Notes under the pieces: model-generated
Database searches by the model: none
What the model was told of the DNA's origin: nothing
What the model saw: only the letters and a program-made list of their open reading frames with translations
In this document: in pieces, positions 6,190 to 9,096 of the stretch
How the letters are laid out: each line of letters starts with the position of its first letter
Position numbering within the stretch: position 1 is the first letter of the stretch
Translations under genes and position numbers: made by a program
From: an uncultured Clostridia bacterium
Lineage (GTDB): Bacteria > Bacillota > Clostridia > Oscillospirales > Oscillospiraceae
Direction of reading: 5' to 3'
Assembly (NCBI GenBank): GCA_947177005.1
Contig: CAMWSZ010000094.1
Location: 1 to 9,096, forward strand
Length of the DNA stretch: 9,096 nucleotides

Positions 6190-7875
6190 TTATTTCTTCT
6201 TCGCCAACCCCAATGTCGCAGTAAAGAAGCTGTACAGAGCAGAGCCTGCCAGCGCGCCGGCACCCAGGATCGTCAAAATCTGGATGTTCTCCTTGTTCCG
6301 CTTCTCTGCGATAAGGCGAATCACCAATGCTGTCAAAATAGTAACACCATTCAGGGTATTGCCTACCAGAATACCAGTGGCAAACAGGATACCTACCTGA
6401 CTCGACCCGAAAGCGGCCTGGATAATTGCACCAGGGATGGCCCAGATGATCAGCCATTTCGCAATTTCGGGAGTCGTGCCTGCGGCAATCGTGGAGGCAT
6501 AGGTGTTGGAGATGGGGGCGAACATCCCCTGTCCATAATAGTTATTGGCAAACAAAAGCATCATCAGGAATGCGATGCCAAAGCCCAACAGCTCCGCATA
6601 ATACTGCTGCCTGCGGCCAACGCGCTCCAACTCCGGGTCCTTTCCGTTCCCGCGCAGAATGTATCCGCACTTCAGGTCATAACCCATATCCGAAAAACAC
6701 GGGCCGGTGGAGGCAGTATAGGCAGACAGGATACCCAACGGCAAAGCGGGGAAACCAATCAGCATACCAATGATCAGAAAAACAAACGCTGTGGCAAAAC
6801 CGGGGAACCAGCCGGAATGCATAGCTGCGATACCTACCATCATCTCAGATATCAGCGCGGAGACGGCAGCAAAGGCGATCCACAGGATGAACATACCCGG
6901 ACTCATTTGATACCAGAAACCGCAAATCACAGCGAGCGCGAGGGCCACTGCAGCATACGCAATATAGCCAAACCCAAAGGCATTGCGCATGTCCTTCATG
7001 CTGGAGGTGAATTGGGAGACGGCCGAGGAGTTGTTGTCATCCTTTTTCATCAGCATTCTTGCTGCCTGGATCAGGGAAACCATGCCGGCACCGATCATCA
7101 GACCATGACCAAGATAGGTAATGGACAGCGAACCCGAATCAAAATTGGCTCCAAGCACTCCTGCCGCAAAGGTGAAGTCGTGTCCAAACAGATTGAAGCC
7201 GATGCTGTTGGTCTTGACAACGCCAATGACCAGGCTGCCAACACCCAGTCCCATCATCGCGGCGAAATTGCCAAACCAGGCAACGCCCAGCAGGTCCATG
7301 GGCAGACCGATGGCCTTGCCCACCGCGCCGCCAGCCATACCAACCAGAAGTAAAACTGCCCGCTTGCCTTTGCGGATAACTGCCATGATCGTTTCTGCGG
7401 AAGCGACGCCCGGAGGCCAGGCACCCTCGCCGGGGAACATTGGCGTATCGTAGCATTTGTATAGGATGGTAGCGTCAATACAGGTGGCGAGTGTGCAGCC
7501 AATCAGCATGGGCACCATAAGATCGCTCCTCCCCATGACAATGGGTACGCCTACTGTGAGGAACATACAGTTTGCGATTGAGAATGTCGCACCGGAAATA
7601 GAAGTCTGGATGATATTCTGACGGTGTACACTGCGCAGTTTCATAAACGCCGAAATGGGAATGCGGGAAATAATGATAGCAACCAGTGCGCCAATCAAAG
7701 AGGTATTTGGTGTCGTACCAGTGTTTGCCATCAGTTCCAAGCCAATGATGCAGCCCAGGATACAAAGCAGGATGGTCAAAACCAGCATTCCCGGTTCCCA
7801 CAGCTTTGGATGCTGAGCAGCAGTAATGTTCAACTGCTCCAGCGTCAAATCCTTTTGCTTATGTCTCTTTTCCAT
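6190..7875 (-). CDS. OPT-family oligopeptide-type transporter
   Basis: The 561-residue product is a polytopic membrane protein with roughly 13-15 hydrophobic segments (for example about 30-50, 57-77, 93-113, 118-138, 200-220, 302-322, 357-385, 471-490, 495-520 and 532-553). Its family assignment to OPT (TC 2.A.67, including YSL-like bacterial members) rests on the QNIIQTSISGATFSIANCMF stretch near 87-106 and the FPGEGAWPPGVASAETI stretch near 147-163. In this family such segments carry conserved polar residues used in proton-coupled uptake of peptides or metal chelates. A hydrophilic loop at 275-300 and another at 398-425 divide the protein. The ATG at 7875 is supported by AAGGAG eight bases upstream. 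It is the first full gene of the operon with the DUF917 enzyme, and IclR-type operator sites precede it. The substrate is unknown; a peptide-like or hydantoin-like compound is inferred from the partner enzyme. Confidence 0.85.
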   Translation of the reverse strand: MEKRHKQKDLTLEQLNITAAQHPKLWEPGMLVLTILLCILGCIIGLELMANTGTTPNTSLIGALVAIIISRIPISAFMKLRSVHRQNIIQTSISGATFSIANCMFLTVGVPIVMGRSDLMVPMLIGCTLATCIDATILYKCYDTPMFPGEGAWPPGVASAETIMAVIRKGKRAVLLLVGMAGGAVGKAIGLPMDLLGVAWFGNFAAMMGLGVGSLVIGVVKTNSIGFNLFGHDFTFAAGVLGANFDSGSLSITYLGHGLMIGAGMVSLIQAARMLMKKDDNNSSAVSQFTSSMKDMRNAFGFGYIAYAAVALALAVICGFWYQMSPGMFILWIAFAAVSALISEMMVGIAAMHSGWFPGFATAFVFLIIGMLIGFPALPLGILSAYTASTGPCFSDMGYDLKCGYILRGNGKDPELERVGRRQQYYAELLGFGIAFLMMLLFANNYYGQGMFAPISNTYASTIAAGTTPEIAKWLIIWAIPGAIIQAAFGSSQVGILFATGILVGNTLNGVTILTALVIRLIAEKRNKENIQILTILGAGALAGSALYSFFTATLGLAKKK

Positions 7876-7887
7876 TTTCTTGTCTCC

Positions 7888-7941
7888 TTATTTTTTAGCC
7901 AGTTTGTCAAACGTGTCTTCGATGGATCTGTCACCTCCCAT
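7888..7941 (-). CDS. Possible 17-residue leader ORF before the transporter
   Basis: A minus-strand ORF from ATG (7941-7939) to TAA (7890-7888) encodes MGGDRSIEDTFDKLAKK. Its stop codon overlaps the transporter's ribosome binding site (TAAGGAG), and the transporter ATG is 12 bases further on. This arrangement would couple translation of the transporter to the small ORF. The ORF's own upstream site is weak (GGAA, eight bases away). A strong GGGAGGTGA lies just inside the ORF with no start codon at a useful distance after it, which is odd. It may be a leader peptide, the relic of a lost gene's end, or chance. Confidence 0.3.
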   Translation of the reverse strand: MGGDRSIEDTFDKLAKK

Positions 7942-7961
7942 ACAACGATTTCCAGCATTTA

Positions 7962-7999
7962 ATTCTTATAATAAGAATCAAATATATATAATAGAAATC
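7962..7999 (-). promoter_or_regulatory. Candidate IclR operators in the transporter leader
   Basis: A perfect 17-bp palindrome, ATTCTTAT-A-ATAAGAAT (7962-7978), lies about 27-43 bases after the predicted transcription start. A second, imperfect copy of its right part follows 20 bases along: TATAATAAGAATC (7967-7979) and TATAATAGAAATC (7987-7999) match at 11 of 13 positions. Twenty bases is about two helical turns, so proteins bound there would lie on the same face. A 13-of-17 match to the palindrome is found at the iclR-type promoter. Position inside the early transcript suits repression by blocking RNA polymerase. Confidence 0.6.
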
Positions 8000-8010
8000 G
8001 TATTTTTTTA

Positions 8011-8039
8011 ATCATATATTAATTTCCCATGCACGTCAA
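8011..8039 (-). promoter_or_regulatory. Sigma-A promoter of the transporter-DUF917 operon
   Basis: The minus strand reads TTGACG (8039-8034), a 17-base spacer and TATGAT (8016-8011). Transcription would start near 8004, leaving a leader of about 130 bases that holds the operator candidates and the mini-ORF. Confidence 0.65.
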
Positions 8040-8084
8040 CCTTCTGTTGCTTTAAATCACTAAATATGTCGATTTATACAACAA

Positions 8085-8122
8085 GAGAGCAGTTCCGTTT
8101 TGCATATTGCACGAAACTGCTC
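8085..8122 (-). terminator. Probable terminator of the IclR-type gene
   Basis: On the minus strand a stem GAGCAGTT (8122-8115) with AACTGCTC (8094-8087) encloses an inner stem TGCA/TGCA. It is followed by the moderately U-rich sequence TCTTGTTGT. It lies about 30 bases after the IclR stop codon and before the operon promoter, separating the two transcripts. The U-tract is broken, so termination may be partial. Confidence 0.5.
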
Positions 8123-8151
8123 CCCTGCTTTGGCTATTTAATTGGTATACA

Positions 8152-8922
8152 TTAGTATTGGTATCGTGTTACTCCCATTCTTCGATTGGCCTTATTGACC
8201 AATAAACGGGCCTCCTCGATTTGCTGCATCAGGCCATCTTCCGGTATATCCTCGATTAGGCCGCCAAAGCTTAACCCGGCGGACAGCTGATTGCTGGAGT
8301 TGTAAATTGGGAAGCCGATGGAATACAATCCCCCAGTCATAGCCCCCATCGTAAGATCAAATCCACGTTCCGCTGCAAGATTCAGGTCTGTCCGCAGTTG
8401 ATTCTCTTCCTCTTGTGAAAGGCCGAAAGAGTGGATCAAGCGTTCTTGCTGGGCCTTTGGCATAAATGCCAGCAAAACCCGATTTGACGCTCCATGGTAA
8501 AGCGGATAGAGGCCGCCCTCAAACATGGATGTTCTTTTTCCGGTAGCCGGGGACAAAATAGAGAGGATGCACAAACTCTGCCCTACACAGGGGATCGTCA
8601 AAGCGATACTGCACTGTGTTTTTTCATAGAAATCCCATAACAGATCGCTGGTGACCCGCTTCACTTCATGGCGGTGGGCGGTGCAAAAGCCCAGCAGGAT
8701 TGCTTTGTCCCCCAGGCCATACTGTTTGGTGACAGGTTCCTGATACAGAAAACCTTCTGTTGCCAACGTATATACCAACCGGTATGCAATCGGCGGAGTG
8801 ACTTCCAGCCGCGCCGCAATCTCAGAAAGGGGCAGATAATTTTCATTTTGAAACAGCATCAGAACCTGAATTGCTCTGCCTGCTGTCTGTAGATAACTCA
8901 CATTTTTCTGGCTTCTCTCCAT
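8152..8922 (-). CDS. IclR-family transcriptional regulator
   Basis: The 256-residue product has the usual IclR length and plan. A winged helix-turn-helix covers about residues 10-75, with LSEIAARLEVTPPIAYRLVY as the helix-turn-helix (32-51) and a wing ending in YGLGDKAILLG. A C-terminal effector-binding domain follows, with GGLYPLYHGASNRVLLAFMP (136-155) and GFDLTMGAMTGGLYSIGFPI (187-206), matching the conserved small-molecule pocket region. Members bind a small metabolite and control a nearby catabolic operon. ATG 8922 has AAAGGA eight bases upstream. It has its own perfect consensus promoter, with palindromic sites over the start point, and lies directly upstream of the transporter-DUF917 operon on the same strand. 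This points to autoregulation and control of that operon. The inducer is probably the imported compound or a product of the DUF917 enzyme (inference). Confidence 0.93.
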   Translation of the reverse strand: MERSQKNVSYLQTAGRAIQVLMLFQNENYLPLSEIAARLEVTPPIAYRLVYTLATEGFLYQEPVTKQYGLGDKAILLGFCTAHRHEVKRVTSDLLWDFYEKTQCSIALTIPCVGQSLCILSILSPATGKRTSMFEGGLYPLYHGASNRVLLAFMPKAQQERLIHSFGLSQEEENQLRTDLNLAAERGFDLTMGAMTGGLYSIGFPIYNSSNQLSAGLSFGGLIEDIPEDGLMQQIEEARLLVNKANRRMGVTRYQY

Positions 8923-8936
8923 GTTATCATTCCTTT

Positions 8937-8966
8937 AATAAGAATTATTTTTCTTATTTTAGGAAT
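8937..8966 (-). promoter_or_regulatory. Candidate IclR autoregulatory operators
   Basis: TTTCTTATTTTAGGAAT (8950-8966) matches the operon palindrome at 13 of 17 positions and overlaps the end of the -10 and the predicted start at about 8958. Next to it, AATAAGAA (8937-8944) and TTCTTATT (8951-8958) form a perfect 8-bp inverted repeat with a 6-base spacer. Binding here would block polymerase, as is usual for self-repressing IclR proteins. Confidence 0.6.
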
Positions 8967-8993
8967 TATATGCCATACAGGTTACTTTGTCAA
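8965..8993 (-). promoter_or_regulatory. Consensus sigma-A promoter of the IclR-type gene
   Basis: The minus strand reads TTGACA (8993-8988), a 17-base spacer and TATAAT (8970-8965), a perfect match to consensus. Such a strong promoter is most easily explained if a repressor normally holds it down, in line with the overlapping palindromes. Confidence 0.8.
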
Positions 8994-9096
8994 TATCATA
9001 TTTTATATATTTAACAAAATGTTTATGTTTTATATAGTTCTAAAAATCCCTACTTGCACGCGGTGCTTTATGTGGACTTAGATTTAGGGAATTGAT
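8994..9096. other. A/T-rich right edge, no gene seen
   Basis: The first 50 bases are very A/T-rich and lie directly upstream of the IclR-type promoter, where they could act as an UP-like element. Further on there is a distant inverted pair, TCCCTA (9047-9052) and TAGGGA (9085-9090), enclosing a small GCAC-GCG-GTGC stem (9056-9066). It may belong to a terminator or leader of a neighbouring gene beyond the window. Confidence 0.3.

Overview
The window looks like a low-to-medium-GC member of the Bacillota, probably a gut-type Clostridia (inference). The reasons are the strong AGGAGG-type ribosome binding sites, near-consensus sigma-A promoters (TTGACA-N17-TATAAT), U-tailed hairpin terminators, and the gene types present. 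No rRNA, tRNA, CRISPR array or intact transposase was seen.

Layout. (1) Positions 1-2630 are gene-poor and look like the debris of a mobile element. They hold the C-terminal end of an ImmA/IrrE-type metallopeptidase without its catalytic part, a bidirectional terminator, and a short leftward cluster of small unrecognised ORFs. The best supported of these are a 49-residue ORF with a strong ribosome binding site and a 124-residue ORF with a good promoter. The region also has three copies of a 12-base repeat and a faint trace of what may be a recombinase C-terminus. (2) Positions 2631-4610 encode a complete stand-alone UvrD/PcrA-like superfamily 1 helicase on the plus strand, closed by a strong terminator. 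(3) Positions 4611-5049 are a convergent intergenic stretch with a perfect 11-bp inverted repeat and a possible gene fragment. (4) Positions 5050-8993 form a compact leftward module: an IclR-family regulator with a perfect consensus promoter, its terminator, then a second promoter, a possible 17-residue leader ORF, an OPT-family oligopeptide-type transporter, and a DUF917 / S-methyl-thiohydantoin desulfurase-like enzyme.

How the genes work together. The best-supported system is the IclR-OPT-DUF917 module. The transporter and enzyme genes are 27 bases apart on one transcript. Near-identical TTCTTAT/ATAAGAA palindromes sit in the early leader of that transcript and over the -10/start region of the iclR-type promoter. 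This suggests that the IclR protein controls both its own gene and the transporter-enzyme operon. The simplest reading is import of a small peptide-like or hydantoin-like compound, followed by its hydrolysis by the DUF917 enzyme. The actual substrate cannot be read from the sequence.
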